NCBI RefSeq assembly: GCF_029892685.1 | Contig: NZ_JARXVD010000003.1 | Location: forward strand, 186,001-250,000 | Origin: Mycobacterium sp. OTB74 | Lineage (GTDB): Bacteria; Actinomycetota; Actinomycetes; Mycobacteriales; Mycobacteriaceae | Length of the DNA stretch: 64,000 nt | Direction: 5' to 3' | Part shown: positions 31,617 to 40,707 of the stretch, in pieces | How the letters are laid out: each line of letters opens with the position of its first letter | Position numbering within the stretch: the first letter of the stretch is position 1 | The notes under the pieces: model-generated | Database searches by the model: none | What the model was told of the DNA's origin: nothing | What the model saw: only the letters and a program-made list of their open reading frames with translations | Made by a program: the position numbers and the translations under genes

Positions 31617-32544
31617 TTCGCAGCGCCGCGGTGCAATTCGTAAGACAGGGACCAAAAAGGGCCCGACCGTCGGTTCAGGTGGGCAGCGCCGTCGCGGCCT
31701 GGAAGGTAAAGGCGCCACCCCACCGGCGCACCTGCGGCCCAATCACAAGGCCTACAAGCAGGCCGCCAAGGTGGCCCGCTCAGCTCAGGGACGGCACAAA
31801 AAGACCGATGACGTCGAGGTTGTCGTCGGCCGTAACCCGGTGCTGGAATGTCTGCGGGCCGGGGTCCCCGCCACAGCGCTCTACGTTGTGCTGGGCACCG
31901 ACACTGACGAGCGGCTCACCGAATCAGTAACGCGCGCTGCCGATTCCGGCATCGCCATCATGGAGGTGCAGCGCCACGATCTGGACCGCATCACCAGCAA
32001 TGGGATGCACCAGGGCATTGCCCTGCAGGTCCCGCCCTACCAGTACGCGCATCCCGACGACATGCTGAAGTCGGCAACCTCGGACTCTGCCCCGGCGCTG
32101 CTGGTGGCGCTGGACAACATCTCCGATCCACGCAATCTGGGCGCCATTGTGCGTTCGGTATCTGCGTTCGGTGGGCACGGCGTGGTTATTCCGCAACGTC
32201 GTTCGGCGTCGGTCACTGCGGTCGCGTGGCGTACCAGCGCTGGTGCGGCGGCCCGGCTGGCCGTGGCCCGCGCGACGAATCTCAATCGGACATTGAAGGA
32301 TTGGGCCGACGCGGGGTTGTTGGTCGTCGGCTTGGATGCCGGCGGCGACACCACGCTCGACGAGCTCGACGGTTCCGGTCCGATGGTTGTGGTGGTCGGT
32401 TCCGAGGGCAAGGGGCTGTCTCGTTTGGTGCGGGAGCACTGCGACCACATCGTGTCGATCCCGATGGCCGGGCCCACCGAGTCGCTCAATGCGTCGGTGG
32501 CCGCCGGCGTCGTGCTGGCCGAAGTTGCTCGGCAACGGCGCTGA
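31606..32544 (+). CDS. rlmB: 23S rRNA 2'-O-methyltransferase RlmB (TrmH/SpoU family)
   Basis: The 312-residue protein is a SPOUT methyltransferase that likely methylates G2251 (E. coli numbering) of 23S rRNA with SAM. It has a basic N-terminal tail with RRRGLEGKG, a substrate-binding domain starting VVGRNPVLE, and SPOUT motifs [27 protein letters not shown] and the C-terminal [17 protein letters not shown]. The ATG at 31606 overlaps cysS by 11 nt. The orthologue is Rv3579c. Confidence 0.93.
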   Translation: MAGNSQRRGAIRKTGTKKGPTVGSGGQRRRGLEGKGATPPAHLRPNHKAYKQAAKVARSAQGRHKKTDDVEVVVGRNPVLECLRAGVPATALYVVLGTDTDERLTESVTRAADSGIAIMEVQRHDLDRITSNGMHQGIALQVPPYQYAHPDDMLKSATSDSAPALLVALDNISDPRNLGAIVRSVSAFGGHGVVIPQRRSASVTAVAWRTSAGAAARLAVARATNLNRTLKDWADAGLLVVGLDAGGDTTLDELDGSGPMVVVVGSEGKGLSRLVREHCDHIVSIPMAGPTESLNASVAAGVVLAEVARQRR

Positions 32545-32547
32545 GTT

Positions 32548-32955
32548 TCAGCGGCGCTGCAACTCCACGACCGGGATGACCCGGTTCGTCTTCTTCTGGT
32601 ACTCACCGAACGTTGGGGCCCGCTCGACGATGTGGGGGTAAACGGCGTCGCGTTCCGCCTGGGGCAGTTCGCGGGCCGTCACGTCGTAGGCGTCAGTGCC
32701 GATTTCGATGCGCGCATCGGGGTTGGCCCGCAGGTTGTGCAGCCAGGCCGGGCTGATGTCCGCGCCGGCGAACGATCCCACGACATACAGCTTGCCGTCG
32801 ATGGTGAACGCGCCGACCGGGTTGATTCGCGGCTGGCCGCTCTTGGCACCGACGGTGTGCAGGAGCAGTAGCGGCATGCCCTCGAAGGGGCCACCGACCT
32901 TGCCGCCGTTGACGCGGAATTCGGCGATGATTTTTTCATTCCAGTTGTCAGCCAT
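32548..32955 (-). CDS. F420-dependent nitroreductase-family (Ddn-like) protein
   Basis: A 135-residue split-beta-barrel protein of the deazaflavin (F420H2)-dependent nitroreductase family, with LLLHTVGAKSG, INPVGAFTIDGKLYVVGSFAG split, and SPAWLHNLRANPDARIEIG. Known relatives such as Ddn reduce menaquinone or nitroimidazoles. The substrate here is unknown. It is convergent with rlmB, three bases apart. Confidence 0.9.
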   Translation of the reverse strand: MADNWNEKIIAEFRVNGGKVGGPFEGMPLLLLHTVGAKSGQPRINPVGAFTIDGKLYVVGSFAGADISPAWLHNLRANPDARIEIGTDAYDVTARELPQAERDAVYPHIVERAPTFGEYQKKTNRVIPVVELQRR

Positions 32956-33108
32956 GTGGTGTCTTCTCCCTCATAGGTTCTGATGTGGATGAGTATGAGG
33001 CACACGAACGCATTGAGTGCCAAGACTTCTGTGCCGAGCCGACACCAGGGATAGCACGCGCACCGCAATTGGTGGTGGTGAAACCATCGGTCGTCTCCTG
33101 TCTCAGAG

Positions 33109-33264
33109 ATGTGGTTGGTCGATACGCTCCGCAAGCTCCTCGGCCGTGGAGCGACCGTAGTGACCATGCTCGCGACACTCGGACTGGCCCATCTCCATCA
33201 GGATGATCTGGTGCGGATGGCGAGCCCAGCACTACGCGCTTTGATCGATCCCGACGCGGGCTAG
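33109..33264 (+). CDS. Possible 51-residue small protein
   Basis: A short frame starting ATG at 33109 encodes MWLVDTLRKLLGRGATVV and ends LRALIDPDAG at a TAG five bases from the arsB2-like stop. Codon third positions are moderately GC-rich. It may be a real small protein or a remnant of a decayed gene; I recognise no family. The rest of 32956-33269 shows only the presumed promoter of the Ddn-like gene. Confidence 0.25.
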   Translation: MWLVDTLRKLLGRGATVVTMLATLGLAHLHQDDLVRMASPALRALIDPDAG

Positions 33265-33269
33265 CCGAC

Positions 33270-34394
33270 TCACTGCAGGCCCAGAAGCGAAGCGCCCAGC
33301 CATAATCCGAGCACTGCGATAGCCAGCGTCGGCGGCGTCGTCAGTAATCCGATCCGGGTGAACTCACCTGCTGGTGCCTCCAGGGAGCCGCGGACGACCC
33401 TGCGCCACAACAGGTTCGACAACGAACCCAGGTAGGTCAGGTTGGGGCCAATGTTCACGCCGATGAGTACAGCCAGAACTGCAAGCGGACCCCAAGGTGC
33501 AACCACTGGCAGCAGCACCAGGACCGCAGGCAGATTGTTGATCACATTGGACAGAAGGGCGGCCACCGCAGCGACACCCAGCAACGCGGGCAGCGACGTG
33601 CCGCGGGGTAGCAACTGCGCCAAAAGGTCGCCCAGACCAAGATGCAATATGACCGCCACCAGCACACCGAGCGCCAGCACGAACGCCACAAACGGAACGT
33701 TGGCCGCCCGCACGATGCCCAAGACCGTCTCATGACCACGGGCCACCGCGCGCACCGCAAGAACCGCAGCGCCCGCGAATGCCGCCCAGGCAGGTGCCAG
33801 ACCCAGCAGCGAGGTCACCCCGAAACCGATCAACGTCATCACCAGCACGACGAGCACGAACACCGGTATCTCCGGTGGCGGAGGGGTTTCCGGCGGCTCT
33901 GGCGTCGGGTGCAGTTCACGTCGAAAAGCCCAGCGCAGCAACACATACTCGGCGCCGACCGCCAGTAGCCACGGCAACGTCATCGCCGCGGTGAATCGGG
34001 TGAAACTCAGGCCTGCCGCCGAAAAGGCCAGCAGATTGGTCAAATTCGACACCGGGAGCAGCAGTGAGGCTGTGTTGGCCAGATGCGCAGAGGCATACGC
34101 GTGAGGGCGCGGCGGCACGCCCAACGTGCCTGCGGTGGCCAGCACAACGGGCGTCAGCAGCACGACCGTGGCATCCAGACTCAGCACCGCGGTCGTCGCC
34201 GCGGCGATGACGAACACTGTGGTCAACAAGCGCCGGGCCACGCAATGCCCTGCGTCGCGACTGTGCCGGGCCATGTAGACCCCGGCGGCATGGAACAGGC
34301 CTTCGTCGTCGCACAGCTTGGCCAACACCAGCACAGCAGCCAGGAACCCGACGACCGGAAGCAGTCGGTTGATCTCGTGTAGGGCGGTCGTCAC
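33270..34394 (-). CDS. ArsB/NhaD-type permease (arsB2-like), short N-terminus
   Basis: The 374-residue membrane protein has about ten hydrophobic segments and resembles Rv3578 (ArsB2) of the ion-transporter superfamily; KLCDDEGLFHAAGVYMARH, NLTNLLAFSAAGLSF and NLPAVLVLLPVVAPWGPL split are family-like. It could export arsenite or exchange ions. From memory the M. tuberculosis protein is about 413 residues, and roughly the first forty are missing here; the frame has no earlier start. The GTG start overlaps the MBL gene stop (GTGA). Confidence 0.8.
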   Translation of the reverse strand: MTTALHEINRLLPVVGFLAAVLVLAKLCDDEGLFHAAGVYMARHSRDAGHCVARRLLTTVFVIAAATTAVLSLDATVVLLTPVVLATAGTLGVPPRPHAYASAHLANTASLLLPVSNLTNLLAFSAAGLSFTRFTAAMTLPWLLAVGAEYVLLRWAFRRELHPTPEPPETPPPPEIPVFVLVVLVMTLIGFGVTSLLGLAPAWAAFAGAAVLAVRAVARGHETVLGIVRAANVPFVAFVLALGVLVAVILHLGLGDLLAQLLPRGTSLPALLGVAAVAALLSNVINNLPAVLVLLPVVAPWGPLAVLAVLIGVNIGPNLTYLGSLSNLLWRRVVRGSLEAPAGEFTRIGLLTTPPTLAIAVLGLWLGASLLGLQ

Positions 34395-35311
34395 AGCCAG
34401 GGATCGGCGCGCTGCCAGAGGGTCGGAAGATGCAGTGGCACAGCATCTTCAGCGGCCAGGGCCTTCAATACCCGCATCGATACATCCAGGTCGTCACCGG
34501 CGTAGGGCAGCGCGCGCAATGGCTGGTCCAGCGGCCTGAAGAAATCATCCCAGTGGGTCAGCACCACGCGGCGGGCGCCGACGGTGCGGACTGTCTCGTT
34601 CCAATAGTCGACCAGATATTGCTCGGGTTGCAGGCCGAGTTGTCCGACTCCGAGGTACACGACTTCGGCGCGGTGGCCGGCCAGGGCGCCGGGAATGAAG
34701 CCGGCGCTGCCAACAGCCAGCAGGCCGCGGTCGGTCGGGCGGTGTCGGATCAGCGTTGACCAGGCTTCGCCGCATTTGTAGGCCGACGCCCGCACGGGTG
34801 GTGTCACCGGCGCGGTGATGGTCCCGGGAAAGCGGTCCGGCGGGCAGTGGTGCCCGGCGAACAGCGTTACCTCGAAGGCGCCCAGAGCGATTGCCGATCC
34901 GGGCGTCGCAATCAGCACCTGGTCCTCGGTCAGTCCGCCACCACGTCCGATATGCGCAGCAGAAGCGCCGCCAACCAACCGCGCGCCGGTGCGTGCGGCC
35001 ACCGCGGCCGAGTCCATCGCATGGTCGTAATGGGTGTGCACCGGCAGCACCGCGTCCAGGCGGTCGACGCCCAGGCGGTGCAGGCACCCGTCGATGCGAG
35101 GTAGTGACGGCGACAGCTTGCCCAGGCCCACCGTCAGCAGGCTCGGGCGGGAGAAGAACCCGTCGGTCATCAGGGCGCTGGCGCCGTCGTCGAGCAGGAT
35201 GGTGGTGACTCCGGCCCAGGTGACGGTCAGTGGTGACTGCGACTGAGCGTCGGGTACATCGAAATAGGTTGCGTACGTCGACAGATCGGGCCGGCCGGGT
35301 TTGAGTCGCAT
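34391..35311 (-). CDS. Metallo-beta-lactamase-fold hydrolase (Rv3577-like)
   Basis: The 306-residue protein belongs to the UlaG/NAPE-PLD-like branch of MBL-fold hydrolases: HTHYDHAMD gives the first metal ligands, GHHCPPDRFPG and LTHWDDFF provide later ones. The substrate is unknown. It overlaps the permease downstream and pxpA upstream (TGATG), so pxpA, this gene and the permease are likely one transcript. Confidence 0.87.
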   Translation of the reverse strand: MRLKPGRPDLSTYATYFDVPDAQSQSPLTVTWAGVTTILLDDGASALMTDGFFSRPSLLTVGLGKLSPSLPRIDGCLHRLGVDRLDAVLPVHTHYDHAMDSAAVAARTGARLVGGASAAHIGRGGGLTEDQVLIATPGSAIALGAFEVTLFAGHHCPPDRFPGTITAPVTPPVRASAYKCGEAWSTLIRHRPTDRGLLAVGSAGFIPGALAGHRAEVVYLGVGQLGLQPEQYLVDYWNETVRTVGARRVVLTHWDDFFRPLDQPLRALPYAGDDLDVSMRVLKALAAEDAVPLHLPTLWQRADPWL

Positions 35312-36099
35312 CAGATGAAGGCCTTGATCTGCACATTCTCGGCATCCAGTCGCTCGCGTACCGCGCGGGCGATATTCACCGCGCCTGGCGAATCACCGTG
35401 TACACACACCGATTCCACGGTGATCTTGATGTTCGAGCCGTCGACCGCTCCTACTCGGCCTGCCGTCACCATGGAGGCCACTCGGTCGGCGATCGATGTC
35501 ACGTTGTGCAGCACGGCGTTGCGTTGGTTGCGGGGCACCAATTGGCCGTCCGGGCGGTATGAGCGGTCGGCGAAAGCCTCTGGCACTGTGCGCAATCCAA
35601 GCTCGCCGGCGACCGCGAAGAAGGAAGACCGCGACAGCCCGAGAACCGGCAGCGTCGGGTCCACGGCGTGGACGGCCCGTGCGACGGCTCCGGCCTGCGC
35701 GTGGTCGGTCACGATGGTGTTGTACAGGGCGCCATGGGGTTTGACGTAACTGACCACTGTGCCGGCCGCGTGCGCCAGAGCTTGCAGGGCACCGATCTGG
35801 TAGATGACATCGGCCGTCAGGTCCTCAGGGCTGACCTCGATGTAGCGGCGGCCGAAGCCGGCGAGGTCGCGATAGCCCACCTGGGCACCGATGCGCACGC
35901 CTCTCTCGGCAGCGGCCCGGCAGACCCGCAACAGCCCGGCGGGGTCGCCCGCGTGAAACCCGCAGGCGATGTTGGCGCTGGTGACCAGATCGAGCATTGC
36001 CTCGTCATCGCCGAGGCGCCACACCCCAAAGCCTTCACCCAGATCCGCATTGAGGTCGACCGTGCTGTTTTTCCCGTCGCTTCGCTCCACCGCCGCCAT
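35311..36099 (-). CDS. pxpA: 5-oxoprolinase subunit A (LamB/YcsF family)
   Basis: PxpA acts with PxpB and PxpC to open 5-oxoproline to glutamate with ATP. The 262-residue protein has the family hallmarks DLNADLGEGFG, ANIACGFHAGDP, GAQVGYRDLAGFGRR, YVKPHGALYN and CVHGDSPGA. I chose ATG 36099; a TTG at 36120 is the only earlier start. No pxpB or pxpC is seen nearby. It is divergent from the rhodanese gene. Confidence 0.92.
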   Translation of the reverse strand: MAAVERSDGKNSTVDLNADLGEGFGVWRLGDDEAMLDLVTSANIACGFHAGDPAGLLRVCRAAAERGVRIGAQVGYRDLAGFGRRYIEVSPEDLTADVIYQIGALQALAHAAGTVVSYVKPHGALYNTIVTDHAQAGAVARAVHAVDPTLPVLGLSRSSFFAVAGELGLRTVPEAFADRSYRPDGQLVPRNQRNAVLHNVTSIADRVASMVTAGRVGAVDGSNIKITVESVCVHGDSPGAVNIARAVRERLDAENVQIKAFI

Positions 36100-36122
36100 G
36101 GCAGCCAGCCTAGGCTTCAAGA

Positions 36123-36938
36123 ATGGCTACTCGCGACGACATCCTGATCACCGCTTTCAGCCTGGCACAGCTGATCGCTGCCGGTCCCGTGACTCTGCTG
36201 GACGTCCGCTGGCAACTGGCCAAGCCCGACGGCCGGGATGACTACCAGGCCGGACACATTCCCGATGCGGTGTACGTATCGCTCGACGACGAGCTGTCGG
36301 ATCATGCGGTCACCGGAAGGGGCCGGCATCCACTGCCCTCGGGCAGCGCGCTGCAGGCCGCGGCACGGCGCTGGGGAGTGCGAGCGAACGTGCCAACAGT
36401 GGTCTACGACGATTGGAACCTGGCCGGCTCGGCGAGGGCCTGGTGGGTGTTGCGGGCCGCGGGCATCGACGATGTCCGCATTCTGGACGGTGGACTGTCA
36501 ACGTGGAAGGCCGACGGCGGACCGTTGGACCGTGGCGAGGTGCACCCCGAACCCGGCGATGTGATCGTCCGGCACGACGATCTCTACCACGGTGCCATGG
36601 CGACGCTGACCGCCGACGATGCCGCAGCGCTGGGCGCGGGCCTTGCTGACGTGCGGGCGCCGGAACGTTTTCGCGGCGACACCGAGCCGATGGATCCGGT
36701 GGCCGGGCACATCCCAGGTGCGGTGAATGTGCCGAGCACCAGCCTGCTGACAGCCGACGGAACAGTGCGCGACGATCTCGACGCTGCAGGAGTGCGGGGG
36801 GTGTACTGCGGTTCCGGGGTGACAGCCTCGGTGGCGGTGGCCGCGCTGGCCGCTGCCGGTACGGACGTCGCGATGTTCCCCGGTTCGTGGTCGCAATGGA
36901 GCAACGAACCCGGGCGACCGGTGGCTACCGGCGACTGA
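36123..36938 (+). CDS. Thiosulfate/3-mercaptopyruvate sulfurtransferase (two rhodanese domains)
   Basis: The 271-residue protein has two rhodanese domains: an inactive first domain (TLLDVRWQL, AGHIPDAVYV) and an active second domain (DVRAPERFRGD, AGHIPGAVNVP) with the catalytic cysteine in YCGSGVTASV. It moves sulfur from thiosulfate or mercaptopyruvate to a thiophilic acceptor. Its end overlaps the zinc permease gene by 14 nt in convergent orientation. Confidence 0.93.
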   Translation: MATRDDILITAFSLAQLIAAGPVTLLDVRWQLAKPDGRDDYQAGHIPDAVYVSLDDELSDHAVTGRGRHPLPSGSALQAAARRWGVRANVPTVVYDDWNLAGSARAWWVLRAAGIDDVRILDGGLSTWKADGGPLDRGEVHPEPGDVIVRHDDLYHGAMATLTADDAAALGAGLADVRAPERFRGDTEPMDPVAGHIPGAVNVPSTSLLTADGTVRDDLDAAGVRGVYCGSGVTASVAVAALAAAGTDVAMFPGSWSQWSNEPGRPVATGD

Positions 36939-37779
36939 CCCCTCGCGCACGCCCGACGGCCCAGCACACCAGGTAGATGCCGAACGATATCGATGTCACG
37001 AACACCGACACCGGCACGCCGGGCGCCAGCGACAGCACGATGCCGCCGACCGCGGCGATCTCGGCGAACACCACCGACGCGGCGAGTGTGGTCACCGGCG
37101 AGCTGAACACCCGTGAGGCTGCCGCGGCTGGCGTGATCAGCAGGGACATCACCAACAGGGCACCGACGATCTGCACGCCCTGGGCGGCCGCGACACCTAC
37201 CAGCGCGGCGAACACGATTCCCAGCGCACGTACCGGAACTCGGTGTGCGCCCGCCACTTCCGGGTCCGCGGTGGAGAACAGCAACGGGCGGTAGCAAGCC
37301 GCGAGGATCGCGACGACCGCCACGGTGACCACCGCGAGCAGCGTCAGGCCGGAATATCCGACACCCACGATCTGCCCGGTGAGCAACGCGAAACTGGTTC
37401 CGGTACGGCCCGGATAGAGATGGATGAACAGCACTGCCAGGCCCAGGCCGAAGGCCAGCACCACGCCGATCGCCGAGTCGCGTTCCCGCGAACGCTGTCC
37501 GAGGATGCCGAAAAGTATTGCCGCCAGGGCACTTCCGACGAGGGCACCGAGGCCGACGTTGAACCCGGTGAGCAGGGCGAACGAGGCGCCGGTCAGCGAC
37601 AGCTCACTGGAGCCGTGCACCGCGAACGACATCTGCCGCATCACGATGAACGGTCCGATCAGCCCGCCCAGCACCGCGAGCAGAGCTGCGGCCAGAACCG
37701 CCTGCTGGACGAAGTCGCGGCCTAACAGGTCCGCTGTCAGGGTGGGGTCGAAGAACGCGGTGGCCGAGTACCTAGTCAT
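36925..37779 (-). CDS. Zinc-type ABC transporter permease
   Basis: The 284-residue membrane protein is an ABC-3 family permease (ZnuB/MntB type) with about eight hydrophobic segments, the family segments GPFIVMRQMSFAVHGSSELS and VQIVGALLVMSLLITPAA split. The ATG at 37779 is used; it overlaps the ATPase gene by eight bases. It forms the membrane channel for the metal delivered by the lipoprotein encoded at 38591-39496. Confidence 0.92.
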   Translation of the reverse strand: MTRYSATAFFDPTLTADLLGRDFVQQAVLAAALLAVLGGLIGPFIVMRQMSFAVHGSSELSLTGASFALLTGFNVGLGALVGSALAAILFGILGQRSRERDSAIGVVLAFGLGLAVLFIHLYPGRTGTSFALLTGQIVGVGYSGLTLLAVVTVAVVAILAACYRPLLFSTADPEVAGAHRVPVRALGIVFAALVGVAAAQGVQIVGALLVMSLLITPAAAASRVFSSPVTTLAASVVFAEIAAVGGIVLSLAPGVPVSVFVTSISFGIYLVCWAVGRARGVSRR

Positions 37780-38581
37780 GGCTGTGTCCGCTCGCGTGCT
37801 CGGAGTTGTCCACGGCCGTGCCGTGCTCACCGACCACCACATACTGGCCGCCGACGCGGGCCACCTGAATGTCGGCGCGGTACAACTCGGACAGCGTCTC
37901 CGACGTCATCACCTCATCGACCGCGCCGATCCGGAACCGCCCGTCGACCAGGTACAGGACCCGGTCCACATATGGCAGCACCGGATTGACCTCGTGGGTG
38001 ACGAACAGCACCGCGGTGCCGGTGTCCTTGCGGCGCTGGTCGATCAGTGCGGAGACTCGTTGCGCGTTGGCGGGGTCGAGGTTCAGCAGCGGCTCGTCGC
38101 ACAGCAGCAGGGTCGGGTCGGAGGCCAGGGCTTGGGCGATCCGCACCCGCTGCAACTCGCCGCCGGACATCACCGAGACCGGCACGTCGGCCAGCCCCGA
38201 TCCGTCGACCTGGCCGAGTGCCTGAGCCACCACAGCACGCCGGGCGGCCCGTTGGCGTGGGCCGGCGAAACCCCACCGGTGCCCGTCGAAGCCGAGACCG
38301 ACCAGGTCCCGGCCGCGGAGCGTCAGCCCGGTATCCAGCGAACGGTGTTGTGGCACATAGCCGATAGCACCGGTGGTGGTCATCCTGCCGGCAGTCAGTG
38401 GCTGCTGGCGCAGCAATACCTTCAGCAGTGAGGTCTTACCGGTTCCATTGGGGCCGAGCACGGCGATGAATTCACCGCGGCGCACAGTCAGGTCCAGCCT
38501 GTCCCACAGCACGCGGTCGCCGAATGCCAGCCGCGCGCCGGTCAGTTCCGCGATCGCGGTCGCGGTTGAATCTGGACGCAC
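37772..38581 (-). CDS. Zinc-type ABC transporter ATP-binding protein
   Basis: The 269-residue ATPase has Walker A GPNGTGKTS, the Q-loop in YVPQHR, the ABC signature MSGGELQRV, Walker B LLLCDEP and the switch histidine in FVTHEVNP. It ends in a His-rich SGHSHD tail, common in zinc-handling proteins. It energizes the importer formed with the adjacent permease and binding lipoprotein. The binding-protein gene lies nine bases upstream. Confidence 0.93.
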   Translation of the reverse strand: MRPDSTATAIAELTGARLAFGDRVLWDRLDLTVRRGEFIAVLGPNGTGKTSLLKVLLRQQPLTAGRMTTTGAIGYVPQHRSLDTGLTLRGRDLVGLGFDGHRWGFAGPRQRAARRAVVAQALGQVDGSGLADVPVSVMSGGELQRVRIAQALASDPTLLLCDEPLLNLDPANAQRVSALIDQRRKDTGTAVLFVTHEVNPVLPYVDRVLYLVDGRFRIGAVDEVMTSETLSELYRADIQVARVGGQYVVVGEHGTAVDNSEHASGHSHD

Positions 38582-38590
38582 GACTAATGA

Positions 38591-39496
38591 TTATCGGGGT
38601 GCGGCCGGGACGCCATCCAACTGGTGGCCCAACGCCTCGGCAGTCTGCCGCTGCCAGGTCAGGTAGTCCTGGCCGGCGGGCAGGGTCTCGGTGACCTCCA
38701 CGATCGGCAGGGCAGCCTTGGCGGCGGCCTCACGTAGCTGCTTGGTGACGGGGGTTTCGGTCTGCTTGTTGACCACCAGGGCTGAGACATGGTGGCCGTT
38801 GATCAGGTCCAGAACCGCGGCCAGATCGGCCGGCGACGGGTCATGGCCGTCCTCGGCTGCGCTGGCGAAACCGTGCGGCGTGCTATCGGCGATTCCCGCG
38901 GTGGCCAGTAGGTAGTGTGCGACGGGCTCGGTGGCGACGATTGCGGCGCCGGGGTGACGCTGGCCGATGGCGCGTTCGGTATCGGCGATGGCATCGGTCT
39001 GCTTGCCGAAGTCGGCGGCGTTGGCCCGGTAGGAGTCGGCGTTGGCGGGATCCTTGGCGGCCAGTTGGTCGGCGATCTTGCCTGCGACGGCCTTGGTGGT
39101 GGCCATGTCATAGAAGACGTGCTCGTTGGCCTCTGGCGCGCCGGCCGGGCGGGGTGGCAGCAGGGAGTAGGCGTTCACCGTGGTGACGTCCTTGTGTCCG
39201 GCCAGGACATCGTCGGCCCAATGGTCGTAGCCACCGCCGTTGTAGATGACCAGGGCGGCGTCGGCGATGGCTGCGGCGTCGGCCGGGGTGGCCTCGTAGG
39301 AGTGCGGGTCGTCGACCGGGCTGGTGAGGATGGCCTTGACGTCGGCGTGCTGGCCGGCGACGGCGGAGGCGACACTGCCCCACACGCTGGTGGTGGCGAC
39401 GACCTTGGTACCTGTGCCGGACTGGTCATGCGAGCCGCACGCGGAGGCGGTCAGCACGGCGGCAATGGTCAGCACGGCCGCGGTGGTCCATTTCAT
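38591..39496 (-). CDS. Zinc-type ABC transporter substrate-binding lipoprotein
   Basis: A 301-residue lipoprotein (lipobox ASAC, Cys20) of the cluster-9 ZnuA/TroA family. Metal-ligand candidates are His in DDPHSYEATP, the His of EANEHVFYD and His in PVAHYL, with a late acidic ligand. It captures the metal outside the membrane. ATG 39496 follows CAGGAGACG. It is first in the three-gene operon, and a Zur-like operator lies 24 bases upstream. Confidence 0.93.
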   Translation of the reverse strand: MKWTTAAVLTIAAVLTASACGSHDQSGTGTKVVATTSVWGSVASAVAGQHADVKAILTSPVDDPHSYEATPADAAAIADAALVIYNGGGYDHWADDVLAGHKDVTTVNAYSLLPPRPAGAPEANEHVFYDMATTKAVAGKIADQLAAKDPANADSYRANAADFGKQTDAIADTERAIGQRHPGAAIVATEPVAHYLLATAGIADSTPHGFASAAEDGHDPSPADLAAVLDLINGHHVSALVVNKQTETPVTKQLREAAAKAALPIVEVTETLPAGQDYLTWQRQTAEALGHQLDGVPAAPR

Positions 39497-39519
39497 GGTC
39501 GTCTCCTGTGAGCCTTATT

Positions 39520-39550
39520 ACTAATGAAAATCGTTTGCAATAACATTAGT
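39520..39550 (-). promoter_or_regulatory. Zur-like operator between znuA-type and LacI genes
   Basis: An interrupted AT-rich palindrome with outer arms ACTAATG (39520-39526) and CATTAGT (39544-39550) and an inner GAAAATCGTTTGC. This resembles Zur/Fur-type zinc operators of actinobacteria. It lies just upstream of the importer operon, which supports zinc as the metal. Confidence 0.7.
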
Positions 39551-39598
39551 GCACCGAACCCATCAGCGCTAATCCGATATCGGCTACCGTCACAGAGC

Positions 39599-40699
39599 AT
39601 GTCCAGGAGTCCTACGCCGCGGCGTCGGGCCACTCTGGCTTCATTGGCCGCCGAGCTCAAGGTCTCCCGCACCACCATCTCCAACGCCTACAACAGGCCC
39701 GACCAGTTGTCCGCCGATCTGCGGGACAAGGTGCTGGCCGCGGCTAAGGAGATGGGCTACCCCGGGCCGGACCCGGTGGCACGCTCACTGCGCACTCGCA
39801 AGGCCGGGGCTGCCGGGTTGATGATCACCGAAGCGCTGAACTACTCGTTCCGCGACCCAGCGGCACTGGATTTCGTTGCCGGACTTGCCGAATCGTGTGA
39901 GGACGCGGGACAGGGGCTGCTGCTGGTGGCGGCCGGACCGAACCGGTCGATGGACGACGGGATCGCCGCGGTGCTGTCTGCTGCGGTCGACGGGTTCGTG
40001 ATCTACGCAGCCTCCGACGACGATCCGTATCTGGCGGTGGTGCAGCAACGCGCGCTGCCGATGGTGGTCGTCGATCAGCCGAAGGACCTTCCCGGCGCCT
40101 CTCGCGTCTGTATCGACGACCGGGCCGCCATGCAAGAGCTTGCCGAATACGTTGTCGGCCTTGGCCATCGCGAGATCGGTCTGCTGACCATGCGGCTCGG
40201 ACGCGACTGGCCGCATGGTGACGCGAGGTCGGCGGTGGTGGACCAGCAGCGCCTCGTCTCGCCGAACTTCCATGTGCAGCACGAGCGCATCTTGGGTGTG
40301 TGCGACGCGATGAAAGATGGTGGATTGAACCCGGATTCGCTGACCGTGGTGGAAACCCATGAGCACCTGGCGACTTCGGGTGGTGCGGCAGCTGAGATTG
40401 CACTGCAAGCCAATTCGCGGATCACTGCCCTGATGTGTACCGCAGACGTGTTGGCACTGTCGGCGATGGACCACCTGCGCTCGCGTGGCATCTATGTGCC
40501 TGGCCAGATGACGGTCACCGGATTCGACGGGGTGCCAGACGCACTGGCCCGCGGGCTGACCACGGTGATCCAGCCCAGCCTTGAGAAAGGACGACGAGCC
40601 GGTTATCTGGTCAACAACCCGCCCCGCTCCGGCATCCCGGCTGTCGAGGTCCTGGACACCCGACTGCACCGCGGCCGCACCGCGGGTCCACCCGCGTGA
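39599..40699 (+). CDS. LacI-family transcriptional regulator (Rv3575c-like)
   Basis: A 366-residue regulator: N-terminal LacI helix-turn-helix (TLASLAAELKVSRTTISNAYN), then hinge helix and a periplasmic-binding-like sensor domain (GVPDALARGLTTVIQPS near the end). The ATG at 39599 was chosen; the longer frame upstream reads through the Zur-like site. The orthologue is Rv3575c. Its ligand is unknown. It shares a divergent promoter region with the metal importer, but a sugar or sugar-like ligand is usual in this family. Confidence 0.92.
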   Translation: MSRSPTPRRRATLASLAAELKVSRTTISNAYNRPDQLSADLRDKVLAAAKEMGYPGPDPVARSLRTRKAGAAGLMITEALNYSFRDPAALDFVAGLAESCEDAGQGLLLVAAGPNRSMDDGIAAVLSAAVDGFVIYAASDDDPYLAVVQQRALPMVVVDQPKDLPGASRVCIDDRAAMQELAEYVVGLGHREIGLLTMRLGRDWPHGDARSAVVDQQRLVSPNFHVQHERILGVCDAMKDGGLNPDSLTVVETHEHLATSGGAAAEIALQANSRITALMCTADVLALSAMDHLRSRGIYVPGQMTVTGFDGVPDALARGLTTVIQPSLEKGRRAGYLVNNPPRSGIPAVEVLDTRLHRGRTAGPPA

Positions 40700-40707
40700 T
40701 CTGCTGC

